Shown in pieces: positions 26,837-39,189 of a stretch of DNA of 64,000 nt. The stretch is from Paenibacillus sp. PK3_47. Its GTDB lineage: Bacteria > Bacillota > Bacilli > Paenibacillales > Paenibacillaceae. Within the stretch, counting starts at the first letter, position 1. The number at the start of each line of letters is the position of its first letter. A model generated the notes under the pieces. That model ran no database searches. It was given only the letters and a program-made list of their open reading frames with translations, and had not been told where the DNA came from. The DNA is taken from the NCBI RefSeq assembly GCF_023520895.1, contig NZ_CP026029.1:2790001-2854000 (forward strand). The letters are read 5' to 3'. The position numbers were made by a program, and so were the translations under genes.

Positions 26837-28594
26837 GTGGAACATATCGCGCTGTACCGTGCCTGGCGGCCGCAGTCGTTTGAAGACATGGTAGGACAAC
26901 AGCACATTATCCAGACACTGCAGAATGCGATTCGTGAACAGCGGGTTTCGCATGCCTACCTGTTCAGCGGTCCGCGGGGAACCGGTAAGACAAGTGCCGC
27001 CAAGGTTTTGGCCAAGGCAGTCAATTGTGAGCGGGGTCCGGGTCCGGAACCGTGTAATGAATGCCCGTCCTGTCTGCGGATTACCGCAGGGAACATCATG
27101 GACGTGCAGGAAATTGACGCCGCCTCTAACCGGGGTGTGGAAGAGATTCGCGACCTGCGGGATAAGGTGAAATACGCACCTACCGAAGTGCGCCGTAAAG
27201 TGTATATCATTGACGAAGTGCACATGCTGACTACGGAGGCGTTCAATGCGCTGCTTAAGACGCTTGAGGAGCCGCCGCCCCATGTGATGTTTATTTTGGC
27301 AACTACGGAGCCTCATAAGCTGCCGGCGACGATTATCTCGCGCTGTCAGCGCTTTGACTTCCGCAGAGTGTCCCTGGAGGAGCAGACCGGCCGTCTTACA
27401 GAGATTTGCCGGAAGGAAGGTATTACTGCGGATGCCGATGCACTGCAATATATCGCCCGTCTATCCGACGGGGGAATGCGTGACGCGCTCAGCATACTGG
27501 ATCAGATCTCTTCTTTTACTGACGGGAATGTCACTTATCAGCAGGTGCTTGGCATGACGGGTGGGATTCCTTCCGAGCAGTTCGCCCGCCTGGCAACAGC
27601 TATTCTGGATAGCGATATGGGCTTGCTTCTGGAGCTTATTGAGCAGCTTATGCAGGAGGGCAAGAGCGCCGACAAATGCCTGGAGAATCTGCTGTATTAT
27701 TTCCGCGATTTACTGATGATCAAGATGGTGCCTGGAGCAGATCAGTTAACGGACCGTGTGCTTAACCCGGCGGAATTCCGTGATATGGCTGCGAAGTTTA
27801 CCCGGGAGCGGTTGTTTTATATTGTTGAGACCCTAAACCGCTATCTTGGTGAGATGAAATATGCGACTCATCCGCAGACACTGTTCGAAGTGGCGCTGAT
27901 GAAGCTGTGCAGCCTGCAGCAGGAGAATGCTCCGGTTCAGCCTTCAGCTCATGTACCGGCAGAGGGGGGCGCTGCGGCATCATCGGGGGAACTGGAGCTT
28001 CTCAAGCGGCAGATTGCCGCATTAGAGAAGAAGCTTGAGCAGGCTATGCAGGCCGGGAATCTCGCCGGAGGCGGACGCGATCAGGCTGCTGTACAGCGCC
28101 AGGCGCCTTCGCAGAGCTCTGCTCCGCGTATCTCATCCCCGGCCAAGCTGCCTCCGCAGATGGATAAGTTCATAGCTGCGAAGAACAGTCCGGATTTTGA
28201 TGCTGTCTATAAGCAGTGGAGCCTTGTTCTGCAGGGAGTGAAGGATGAGAAGGTGACGGTCCACGCCTGGTTTGTAGACGGTGAGCCTGTCTCAGTTCTG
28301 GATGACGCAGTGCTTGTTGCTTTTAAGAACACCATTCACCGTGATACTACCGAGAAGCCGGCGAACAGACAGGTGATTGAGAATGTGCTTGCTTCAAAGC
28401 TCGGCAGACCGTACCGCCTTGTTACCATGATGCTGCGCGACTGGAATGAGGCTTCACAGAAGGCCCCGGCCAAGCCGGATACAGAAGAATTGCGCCTGGA
28501 ACATGAACACGAATCAGGAGAAGCGAAGACAGAACCATGGATTGACGAGGCTATCCAGCTGTTTGGGGAAGACCTTGTTGTCATAAAAGAATAA
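26837..28594 (+). CDS. dnaX: DNA polymerase III subunit gamma/tau
   Basis: 585 residues, GTG start at 26837 with AGAGAGGG upstream. AAA+ clamp loader: Walker A G45-P-R-G-T-G-K-T52, zinc module C64, C73, C76, C79, Walker B (I-I-D-E-V-H-M-L), sensor 1 (F-I-L-A-T-T-E) and sensor 2 (G-G-M-R-D-A-L-S). After about 365 an Ala/Gln-rich linker leads to the tau C-terminal domain that contacts the polymerase and helicase. Loads the sliding clamp during replication. First gene of the dnaX-ybaB-recR cluster; the order is that of B. subtilis. Confidence 0.96.
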   Translation: MEHIALYRAWRPQSFEDMVGQQHIIQTLQNAIREQRVSHAYLFSGPRGTGKTSAAKVLAKAVNCERGPGPEPCNECPSCLRITAGNIMDVQEIDAASNRGVEEIRDLRDKVKYAPTEVRRKVYIIDEVHMLTTEAFNALLKTLEEPPPHVMFILATTEPHKLPATIISRCQRFDFRRVSLEEQTGRLTEICRKEGITADADALQYIARLSDGGMRDALSILDQISSFTDGNVTYQQVLGMTGGIPSEQFARLATAILDSDMGLLLELIEQLMQEGKSADKCLENLLYYFRDLLMIKMVPGADQLTDRVLNPAEFRDMAAKFTRERLFYIVETLNRYLGEMKYATHPQTLFEVALMKLCSLQQENAPVQPSAHVPAEGGAAASSGELELLKRQIAALEKKLEQAMQAGNLAGGGRDQAAVQRQAPSQSSAPRISSPAKLPPQMDKFIAAKNSPDFDAVYKQWSLVLQGVKDEKVTVHAWFVDGEPVSVLDDAVLVAFKNTIHRDTTEKPANRQVIENVLASKLGRPYRLVTMMLRDWNEASQKAPAKPDTEELRLEHEHESGEAKTEPWIDEAIQLFGEDLVVIKE

Positions 28595-28648
28595 CTGAAA
28601 TTCAAGCCTACTTTGCGCCATATGCGCATCCCAAAGGAGAGACGACGT

Positions 28649-28960
28649 ATGAATAATATGAACCAGATGATGAAACAGGTTAAAAAAATGCAGGAGCAAA
28701 TGCTCAAAGCCCAGGAAGAACTCGGAAGCAAGACTATTGAAGGTTCATCAGGCGGCGGTGTAGTTACTGTTCAGGTTAACGGCCATAAGAAATTGCTGTC
28801 CATCCAGATCAAACCGGAAGCTGTAGATCCGGAAGATGTAGAAATGCTGCAGGATCTTGTGATTACCGCTGTTAATGATGCACTCACCAAAGCAGAGGAA
28901 TTGGCCAACAACGATATGGGCAAATTCACTGGCGGAATGAAGATTCCTGGCTTATTCTAG
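28649..28960 (+). CDS. ybaB: YbaB/EbfC-family nucleoid-associated protein
   Basis: 103 residues. ATG at 28649 with AAAGGAGAGA about 7 nt upstream; 12 earlier in-frame codons overlap the ribosome site. Typical small YbaB sequence: Met/Gln/Lys-rich N-terminal helix ([15 protein letters not shown]), central [11 protein letters not shown] strands, and [10 protein letters not shown]. Forms tweezer-like dimers that bind DNA. Corresponds to YaaK of B. subtilis, between dnaX and recR. Confidence 0.93.
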   Translation: MNNMNQMMKQVKKMQEQMLKAQEELGSKTIEGSSGGGVVTVQVNGHKKLLSIQIKPEAVDPEDVEMLQDLVITAVNDALTKAEELANNDMGKFTGGMKIPGLF

Positions 28961-28996
28961 GTCTGACTCCGTCCAGTCCAAAGGAGAATTATCATT

Positions 28997-29596
28997 TTGT
29001 ATTATCCCGAACCGCTAGCCAAGCTGATTGATGCTTTTACGCGTTTGCCCGGGATCGGTCCGAAGTCGGCAGCAAGGCTGGCATTTCATGTGCTCAATAT
29101 GAAAGAGGATGAGGTCATTGACTTTGCCAAAGCGCTGGTCAGTGTCAAACGCAATCTTCATTATTGTTCGGTTTGCTGTAATATTACCGACACCGACCCG
29201 TGCCGTATTTGCCAGGACAAAACCCGTGATTCGTCGGTGATTTGTGTAGTCCAGGAATCCAAGGATCTTGTGGCTATAGAGAGAACCAAGGAGTTCGACG
29301 GTTATTATCATGTGCTTCAGGGTGCAATCTCTCCTATGGAGGGGATAGGTCCGGACGACATCCGTCTGAAGGAGCTGTTGACCCGCCTGAGCGATGAGAA
29401 AGTAAAAGAACTGATTATGGCGACCAACCCCAATATTGAGGGTGAAGCCACTGCCATGTATATTTCCCGCCTTGTCCGCCCGTTTGAGATCAAAATCACC
29501 AGGATAGCCCATGGGCTGCCCGTTGGAGGTGATCTGGAGTATGCGGATGAGGTTACACTGTCCAAAGCTCTGGAAGGCCGCCGTGAGCTGTTTTAG
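28997..29596 (+). CDS. recR: Recombination protein RecR
   Basis: 199 residues with a TTG start at 28997; AAGGAGAA lies 8 nt upstream. N-terminal helix-hairpin-helix ([12 protein letters not shown], about 15-26), a four-cysteine zinc finger (C-S-V-C-C ... C-R-I-C, about 57-72), and a Toprim domain with the acidic triad (V-V-Q-E-S-K-D-L, then [13 protein letters not shown]). With RecO it loads RecA at gaps. Full length, immediately after ybaB. Confidence 0.96.
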   Translation: MYYPEPLAKLIDAFTRLPGIGPKSAARLAFHVLNMKEDEVIDFAKALVSVKRNLHYCSVCCNITDTDPCRICQDKTRDSSVICVVQESKDLVAIERTKEFDGYYHVLQGAISPMEGIGPDDIRLKELLTRLSDEKVKELIMATNPNIEGEATAMYISRLVRPFEIKITRIAHGLPVGGDLEYADEVTLSKALEGRRELF

Positions 29597-29622
29597 GAGT
29601 TAGGAAATAGTGTGTAGAGAGA

Positions 29623-29646
29623 AGAGTCCGCAAGGGCTCTTTTTTT
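29623..29646 (+). terminator. recR terminator
   Basis: AGAGTCC-GCAA-GGGCTCT stem-loop followed by seven T, 27 nt past the recR stop. Confidence 0.9.
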
Positions 29647-29810
29647 GTTGTAAGTGCTCTTAAGACACTGGAGAGTTTGGGGTAATCAAGGCGATTCGTT
29701 GTGTTCATGGTTTTGGTTCTAAGTTTGTCCCTTTCTTTATATGAATGAGAATATGCCGGAGACATGCAGTGAGGCTGTACAGGCTAAGTATTCTTAGAGG
29801 AGGGGCTAGG

Positions 29811-30068
29811 GTGAGCTGGTGGAACTTTATACGGCAGTATGAGGCCGGGGGACAGTCAGGGACCGTACAACGGGAGGAAGAGTGGAATGTGTTGATGGAC
29901 GTCCGCAAAGCCCAGGCAGAATGGGAGCGGGCCTACCTGATGTTCGATGAGGCGTTGGGCCAGGATCAGATTGATTATGCCATATATATACTTGAAGCGG
30001 CTGAACGCAAATACCAGATACATCTCAAGCATGCCAAAAGTATAGGGCTCAACAGCAGCAAATTTTAG
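29811..30068 (+). CDS. yaaL: YaaL-family protein (DUF2508)
   Basis: 85 residues, GTG start at 29811 with GAGGAGGGG about 6 nt upstream; 22 further in-frame codons upstream have no ribosome site. Entirely helical and charged, with the D-V-R-K-A-Q-x-E-W-E-R-A and D-x-A-I-Y-x-L-E-A-A-E-R-K-Y pattern of the DUF2508 family. Function unknown. Position between recR and bofA matches yaaL in B. subtilis, where it is linked to the sporulation gene bofA. Confidence 0.85.
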   Translation: MSWWNFIRQYEAGGQSGTVQREEEWNVLMDVRKAQAEWERAYLMFDEALGQDQIDYAIYILEAAERKYQIHLKHAKSIGLNSSKF

Positions 30069-30095
30069 TTGGCAGATAAGTAAAGGGGGAACGGT

Positions 30096-30362
30096 ATGTT
30101 CAGAATGGTCGCATTAGGTGTACTGGTTTTATCGGCATCCTTATTGTTATTAATTATCTTCCGTAAAAAAATGGGCTGGGCCTGGCTCAGTCTGTTCGGC
30201 ACCCATCTTATTCTTGCCGCACTCGGCATTTACCTCGTTAATTTTTCCGGTCTCCTCACTGATGTTTATATCCCTCTTAACCCTGCAACTATAGGCGCAG
30301 TAACGGTTCTTGGCCTTCCCGGAGTATTGATGCTGCTCGGTTTGAAAATAACTTTGTTTTAG
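30096..30362 (+). CDS. bofA: Pro-sigma-K processing inhibitor BofA
   Basis: 88 residues, ATG at 30096 with AAGGGGGA upstream. Membrane segments at about 4-24 and 35-55; the C-terminal part contains the conserved N-F-S-G region and the ending G-L-P-G-V-L-M-L-L-G-L, as in BofA. In B. subtilis BofA holds the membrane protease SpoIVFB inactive in the mother cell until a forespore signal arrives, delaying pro-sigma-K cleavage. The gene is the last one before the rRNA operon, as in B. subtilis. Confidence 0.92.
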   Translation: MFRMVALGVLVLSASLLLLIIFRKKMGWAWLSLFGTHLILAALGIYLVNFSGLLTDVYIPLNPATIGAVTVLGLPGVLMLLGLKITLF

Positions 30363-30450
30363 GTGTTGACTCTGGTCAGCAATCTGTGATACATTAATAC
30401 ACGGCCCTTTCGACAGGATATCACACGATAACTTGTTCAAAAGGAAAGCG

Positions 30451-30503
30451 AAAAAAGAAATTAAAAAAAACGCTTGACGGAAACATGGTCGCCATGATAT
30501 ATT
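30451..30503 (+). promoter_or_regulatory. rRNA operon promoter with A-rich UP-like region
   Basis: TTGACG at 30474-30479, 18 nt, TATATT at 30498-30503, preceded by a 20-nt A-rich tract (30451-30470) that can act as an UP element. Transcript would start near 30510. The leader then carries the usual Bacillales motif TGATCTTTGAAAACTGAAC (30549-30567). Confidence 0.75.
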
Positions 30504-30560
30504 ATAAAGGTCGCTGCTGACGAGAAAAATTAAAGCAACGACGAGCTTGATCTTTGAAAA

Positions 30561-30579
30561 CTGAACAACGAGTGAGTGA
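30561..30579 (+). promoter_or_regulatory. 5' arm of the 16S rRNA processing stem
   Basis: CTGAACAACGAGTGAGTG is complementary to CACTCACTCGTGTTCAG at 32330-32346 with one bulged base, so the two arms loop out the whole 16S gene. This is the RNase III processing stalk. Confidence 0.8.
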
Positions 30580-30705
30580 GAAGTCGCTTCGGTGATTTCG
30601 AAAAATTGATGATTTTCGCAGCGTCTCGTACGCTTTAGAAATTCATCCTGAGAATGCAAATTCTCGTCAGATGTTTCAAAATGAGCGAATCGCTCTTTTC
30701 AATAC

Positions 30706-32266
<1,561 letters not shown>

Positions 32267-32329
32267 TGGAGAATCGTTTCCTGCAACGGAAACATTCAAA
32301 TCGGAAGCTAAGCTTCCATAAGCTTCAAA

Positions 32330-32346
32330 CACTCACTCGTGTTCAG
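32330..32346 (+). promoter_or_regulatory. 3' arm of the 16S rRNA processing stem
   Basis: CACTCACTCGTGTTCAG pairs with 30561-30579. The 5S gene starts 27 nt after it, outside this stalk. Confidence 0.8.
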
Positions 32347-32372
32347 TTTTGAAAGGTCAATCCTTTCAACCG

Positions 32373-32489
32373 TTTGGTGGCGATAGCGGAGGGGTTCCAC
32401 ACGTACCCATCCCGAACACGACCGTTAAGTCCTCCAGCGCCGATGGTACTTGGACCGAAGGGTCCTGGGAGAGTAGGACGCTGCCAAGC
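32373..32489 (+). rRNA. 5S ribosomal RNA, located between 16S and 23S
   Basis: 117 nt from TTTGGTGGCGATAGCGGAGG through GAGAGTAGGACGCTGCCAAGC. Terminal stem TTTGGTGGC / GCTGCCAAG pairs, and the loop C and loop E sequences (CCCATCCCGAACACG, AGTAGGACG) are intact. It sits directly after the 16S gene and before tRNA-Ile instead of after the 23S; no second 5S follows the 23S. Confidence 0.96.
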
Positions 32490-32529
32490 GGACAACCATT
32501 CCTTTGGTTGGATCCATGTTATGTTATAT

Positions 32530-32606
32530 GGGCTTTTAGCTCAGTTGGTTAGAGCGCACCTCTGATAAGGGTGAGGTCGGTGGTTCGAGTCCACCAAGGC
32601 CCACCA
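32530..32606 (+). tRNA. tRNA-Ile (GAT)
   Basis: 77 nt cloverleaf with anticodon GAT, acceptor GGGCTTT/AAGGCCC, encoded CCA. In the 16S-23S spacer as usual. Confidence 0.97.
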
Positions 32607-32701
32607 TATAACATTCCTAATTTAATATGAGTAGTCGGGGTCCACGGAAAGTAATCGGAATAAACCTCGAAGCTACACTTCACTTTTTGGGGTGTATTTA
32701 T

Positions 32702-32777
32702 GGGGCCATAGCTCAGCTGGGAGAGCGCCTGCCTTGCAAGCAGGAGGTCAGCGGTTCGATCCCGCTTGGCTCCACCA
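32702..32777 (+). tRNA. tRNA-Ala (TGC)
   Basis: 76 nt cloverleaf with anticodon TGC, acceptor GGGGCCA/TGGCTCC, encoded CCA. Follows tRNA-Ile in the rRNA spacer. Confidence 0.97.
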
Positions 32778-32815
32778 TAATGTTTTAATTTAAGTATATG
32801 CAATACCTTGATCCT

Positions 32816-32850
32816 TGAAAACTGGATACCGAAACGAATTTGCGTTTTAG
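32816..32850 (+). promoter_or_regulatory. 5' arm of the 23S rRNA processing stem
   Basis: The stretch TGAAAACTGGATACCGAAAC and onwards is complementary to 35951-35986 with a few mismatches, forming a stalk around the 23S gene. The rest of the spacer to 33021 is leader sequence with no gene. Confidence 0.75.
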
Positions 32851-33021
32851 AACATTCCTTTAAGCTGAACTTGTGTAAACAAGTTTAAAATTAATGGCGA
32901 TGCTGAAAGCGAAGGTTTTCGATTGTGAAGCGACTTTTGGCTTTGAATATTCTAGCGTACGGAGTGATCCGGACGCGCTATTCAAAACAAGATGAGCAAA
33001 CAAGCGAAACACCGTAGCGTT

Positions 33022-35948
<2,927 letters not shown>

Positions 35949-35950
35949 AA

Positions 35951-35986
35951 TTAAAACGCAGATTTGTTTCGGATTCAGTTTTCAGG
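35951..35986 (+). promoter_or_regulatory. 3' arm of the 23S rRNA processing stem
   Basis: Complementary to 32816-32850. Between it and tRNA-Ser there is no 5S gene. Confidence 0.75.
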
Positions 35987-36027
35987 CGATTAAGTCTGAT
36001 ATGGATATACATGGTTGCTATCTGTTT

Positions 36028-36119
36028 GGAGAGATACCCAAGTGGCTATAAGGGGACCCTCTGCTAAGGGGTTAGACTGCGTAAGCGGTGCGAGGGTTCG
36101 AATCCCTCTCTCTCCGCCA
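36028..36119 (+). tRNA. tRNA-Ser (GCT)
   Basis: 92 nt with long variable arm, anticodon GCT, acceptor GGAGAGA/TCTCTCC, encoded CCA. First of eight tRNAs behind the rRNA operon. Confidence 0.96.
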
Positions 36120-36145
36120 TTATCATCCATGAAATTTGTTAGTGT

Positions 36146-36222
36146 GGCGGCGTAGCTCAGCTGGCTAGAGCGTACGGTTCATACCCGTGAGGTCGGGGGT
36201 TCGATCCCCTCTGCCGCTACCA
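36146..36222 (+). tRNA. tRNA-Met (CAT), elongator type
   Basis: 77 nt, anticodon CAT. The 5' G pairs with the opposite base of the acceptor end as G-T, unlike the unpaired first position of initiator tRNA, and the overall sequence resembles elongator tRNA-Met of Bacillus. Encoded CCA. Confidence 0.9.
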
Positions 36223-36229
36223 TACACCC

Positions 36230-36305
36230 GGAGGCTTAGCTCAGCTGGGAGAGCATCTGCCTTACAAGCAGAGGGTCGGGGGTTCGATCCCCTCAGCCTC
36301 CACCA
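36230..36305 (+). tRNA. tRNA-Val (TAC)
   Basis: 76 nt, anticodon TAC, acceptor GGAGGCT/AGCCTCC, encoded CCA. Confidence 0.96.
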
Positions 36306-36339
36306 TTTTCACTTCAATACGGCAATACTTTTACACCGT

Positions 36340-36415
<76 letters not shown>

Positions 36416-36431
36416 TTATTTTCACAAATGC

Positions 36432-36509
36432 GGAACCGTGGTGTAGTTGGCCTAACATGCCTGCCTGTCACGCAGGAGATCGCGGGTTCGAATCCCGTCG
36501 GTTCCGCCA
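36432..36509 (+). tRNA. tRNA-Asp (GTC)
   Basis: 78 nt, anticodon GTC, acceptor GGAACCG/CGGTTCC, encoded CCA; one base longer than usual in the D-loop. Confidence 0.94.
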
Positions 36510-36533
36510 TTTATTTTTTACGGCTTGTAACAT

Positions 36534-36609
36534 GGCTCGGTAGCTCAGTCGGTAGAGCAAAGGACTGAAAATCCTTGTGTCGGGGGTTCGATTCCCTCCC
36601 GCGCCACCA
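36534..36609 (+). tRNA. tRNA-Phe (GAA) with an acceptor-stem mismatch
   Basis: 76 nt, anticodon GAA, encoded CCA. The acceptor reads GGCTCGG against CCGCGCC, leaving a T-C mismatch at pair 4-69; the expected strand would be CCGAGCC. All other stems pair. Confidence 0.93.
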
Positions 36610-36615
36610 TATTAC

Positions 36616-36701
36616 GGAGGCTTAGCGAAGTGGCCAAACGCATCAGACTGTAAATCTGCTCACGTACGTGTTCGGTGGTTCGAATCCATCAGCCTCCACC
36701 A
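36616..36701 (+). tRNA. tRNA-Tyr (GTA)
   Basis: 86 nt with a long variable arm, anticodon GTA, acceptor GGAGGCT/AGCCTCC, encoded CCA. Confidence 0.95.
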
Positions 36702-36708
36702 GTTTTAC

Positions 36709-36781
36709 GAGCCATTAGCTCAGTTGGTAGAGCACCTGACTTTTAATCAGGGTGTCGAAGGTTCGAGTCCTTCATGGCTCA
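36709..36781 (+). tRNA. tRNA-Lys (TTT) without encoded CCA
   Basis: 73 nt up to the discriminator A, anticodon TTT, acceptor GAGCCAT/ATGGCTC. The next bases are TCC, so CCA must be added by the nucleotidyltransferase, unlike the other nine tRNAs here. It is the last gene before the operon terminator. Confidence 0.94.
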
Positions 36782-36792
36782 TCCCAACAGAA

Positions 36793-36822
36793 AGTCATCA
36801 CCTCAGGGTGGTGGCTTTTTTT
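36793..36822 (+). terminator. Terminator of the rRNA/tRNA operon
   Basis: AGTCATCACC-TCAG-GGTGGTGGCT stem-loop (with G-T pairs) followed by seven T, 11 nt after tRNA-Lys. Confidence 0.9.
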
Positions 36823-36856
36823 GTGTTTTCATTTTTAAATATTTTTCAAGTTTAAA

Positions 36857-36902
36857 ATTTCTGCCCTCGTTTAATTATATGTTTATAATACTGAGCAGAA
36901 AT
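36857..36902 (+). promoter_or_regulatory. Promoter region of the flavoprotein gene with an inverted repeat
   Basis: A -10 box TATAAT (36884-36889) lies 24 nt before the start codon. It is flanked by a perfect 8-bp inverted repeat, ATTTCTGC (36857-36864) and GCAGAAAT (36895-36902), spaced 30 nt. It could be an operator or a coincidence. Confidence 0.45.
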
Positions 36903-36913
36903 GAGGGAATTAA

Positions 36914-37867
36914 ATGACATATGATGCAATCATTGTTGGCGGGGGCTTTGCCGGCCTGCAGGCAGCGATTCAGTTAGGCCGTTATTCTGTACACCGTGTA
37001 CTGGTTATAGATGCGGGAGGAGGCAGATCGAGCATATGCCACAAGTATCATAATATACTCGGTTATCCGGAGGGCGTATCCGGTGAGGAACTGCGGCAGA
37101 AGGGACGGAGACAGGCTGAAACTGCCGGTGTTGAGTTCAAGACGGATAAGATCGTCAAGGCGGCTAAACAGAATGACGGGCTGTTTCTTCTGACAGGAGA
37201 ACAGGGCGAGCAATACATTTGCAGAACGCTGCTGCTGGCTACAGGTGTTATGGACCGGTTCCCTGAACTGCCGGGTCTCCTCCCTACTCTTGGCAATACA
37301 GTGTATGTGTGCCCGGATTGTGACGGCTTCGAAATTAAAGATAAGCAAACGGTGCTTATGGGCTCGGGTGATGCGGGTGCGAATATGGCCTTTATTTTAC
37401 GGGAACGCACGGGGGACTTAACTTACATTAATCATGAAAAGAAGCCTCTATCTGAAGAAAACCGCCGCCGCCTTGAAGCAGAAGACATCCTTTATATAGA
37501 AGAGCCGATTAGTCACCTGGAAACGGAAAACGAAGAAAAGATTAAAAATGTAGTCCTGCAAAATGGTGTTAAGTTACCGGCAGAACGCGGATTTATTGCA
37601 TTCGGCAACAATCCCGTACATTCTGAGCTGGCGGAGCAGCTGGGAGTAAGTTTGCACAAAAACAGGCATATAGAGGCTAATAGACGCTCTCTCATGACTG
37701 ATGTAGAGCATGTATGGGTGGCAGGGGATGTTGCTGTTCACGCGGAGCAGGCTACGGTTGCCATGGGTGACGGTGCGATTGCCGGGATCTGGATGAACAA
37801 GGTGCTGAAGAAACTCAATCCGGTGCAGCTTCCTCCAGCCCGAAAAAGACCTTCAACAGTAAAATAA
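36914..37867 (+). CDS. Thioredoxin-reductase-like FAD-dependent oxidoreductase
   Basis: 317 residues, ATG at 36914 with GAGGGAA upstream. N-terminal FAD-binding dinucleotide fold (I-I-V-G-G-G-F-A-G, 6-14), the A-T-G-V motif near 110, and a second NAD(P)H-binding fold (V-L-M-G-S-G-D-A-G-A, near 152). Between them lies a redox pair C-P-D-C-D-G (about 137-142), similar to the C-A-T-C-D-G site of thioredoxin reductase. The C-terminal W-V-A-G-D-V block closes the FAD site. It probably reduces a thiol or small acceptor with NAD(P)H, but the partner is unknown and gene context gives no clue. Monocistronic. Confidence 0.88.
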   Translation: MTYDAIIVGGGFAGLQAAIQLGRYSVHRVLVIDAGGGRSSICHKYHNILGYPEGVSGEELRQKGRRQAETAGVEFKTDKIVKAAKQNDGLFLLTGEQGEQYICRTLLLATGVMDRFPELPGLLPTLGNTVYVCPDCDGFEIKDKQTVLMGSGDAGANMAFILRERTGDLTYINHEKKPLSEENRRRLEAEDILYIEEPISHLETENEEKIKNVVLQNGVKLPAERGFIAFGNNPVHSELAEQLGVSLHKNRHIEANRRSLMTDVEHVWVAGDVAVHAEQATVAMGDGAIAGIWMNKVLKKLNPVQLPPARKRPSTVK

Positions 37868-37985
37868 GCTGAAAGCTTTGCACCACTATGGACGATTCTC
37901 CCTACTTGCGGTGAGCCAGGCCGCATCTTGTCGGAAAATATGATAAAATAGGCAAAAAGAGCAAAAGTGGTGGAGAATGGTGACG

Positions 37986-39080
37986 ATGGATAGTGAGGTT
38001 TTGCGTCAAAAGCTGGAGCAACTCACCGGAAAGAGAACCGGAATCAAGCAGTTAGGGAGGCAGCATTCGGCTTCCCTTTTCGCCATGGGCACTGAAGGCG
38101 GAGAGGAGTTGGTCACTCATGACGGTTATCTCTGGGTGCCCTTGTATGATAATGACGGAAGAGTAACTGCTGTATGGGTGGAGCTTGAAGGCCTCTCTAC
38201 CCTTGAGGTACAGCTGGTCAACTATGCAGCGCGCAATTTCTCGGTTGCCCTCAAGGCTACCGGACTCAAGGAAGAGGGGGAAGTCGAAGCACGGCAGCTT
38301 AGTGCATGGCTTAACTCTCAACTGGAGCAGGAGAAAACTGATGCGGAAATCCCTGATGATATGTCTTTGAAGGGACGTTTGTTCGGCGAAATGATCCCCT
38401 TCCTGCTGGTTAGCGAAAATGTACATAATCCGCAGATATCCTACCGTTCGCTGATGAAGCTGCTGCGCAATTATTTTGAGAATGAAGTGATACTCATCCC
38501 TCTGCAGGAGAAAGAATGGCTAATTTTAGCCCGTAAAGAACTGCTCACCGGTGGAGATGATAAGGAAGATGAGGAAGAAAGTGCTGATGAGCTGCTTGCA
38601 CAGACCTGCATGGGGCTGCATGAGTTGATTGCCAGTGAATGGGTCGGTGTGTTTCATTTGGCCGTAGCCCCGGCAATCGTTCCGGTAAAAGGACTGACGG
38701 GTTCTGTAGCACTGCTGAGAGAGACGATTGTGCTGGGACGTATTTTTCAGGTCGGAGATTATATTCATCTTCCCTGGGAACTGCACATGGAGCGTCTGGT
38801 TAACAGTATTCCTGATGGCCGGCGCAGACAGCTGCTGGGACAGATCGGAGATTATTCCTCTGTGCTCGCGGATAAGGAAATGCTGCTGACGCTGGAGACA
38901 TTTTTTGAAATGGACTGCAATGTCAGTGAGACTGCAAAGAAGCTGTATATCCACCGCAACACCCTGCTCTACCGCCTGGATAAAATCAAACAGGAGACAG
39001 GCGCAGATGTACGCAGTTTTGGGGATGCGGCGATTGTGAAGTTAGCCATGTTATTGTATAAAGTGACGAAAAGAAAATAG
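37986..39080 (+). CDS. PucR/CdaR-type helix-turn-helix transcription regulator
   Basis: 364 residues from the ATG at 37986, 10 nt after GGTGGAG; an ATG three codons earlier sits too close to that site. The C-terminal about 60 residues carry the PucR-type HTH (F-F-E-M-D-C-N-V-S-E-T-A-K-K-L-Y-I-H-R-N-T-L-L-Y-R-L-D-K-I). The N-terminal 280 residues form a sensing region without a motif that I recognise; an acidic segment occurs at about 190-205. Such regulators often control nearby sugar or purine genes; the next gene is a sugar ABC-transporter ATPase, but the link is inference. Confidence 0.83.
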   Translation: MDSEVLRQKLEQLTGKRTGIKQLGRQHSASLFAMGTEGGEELVTHDGYLWVPLYDNDGRVTAVWVELEGLSTLEVQLVNYAARNFSVALKATGLKEEGEVEARQLSAWLNSQLEQEKTDAEIPDDMSLKGRLFGEMIPFLLVSENVHNPQISYRSLMKLLRNYFENEVILIPLQEKEWLILARKELLTGGDDKEDEEESADELLAQTCMGLHELIASEWVGVFHLAVAPAIVPVKGLTGSVALLRETIVLGRIFQVGDYIHLPWELHMERLVNSIPDGRRRQLLGQIGDYSSVLADKEMLLTLETFFEMDCNVSETAKKLYIHRNTLLYRLDKIKQETGADVRSFGDAAIVKLAMLLYKVTKRK

Positions 39081-39189
39081 GTTTTTTGTGAACGTTACAA
39101 ATAGCCAGAAGGACCCGTCTGGGTTAAGATAAGTGTACAAGAAAGCGATTTATTTTTTATCCTAACAATAAACTCGAGGGGGAAATACA

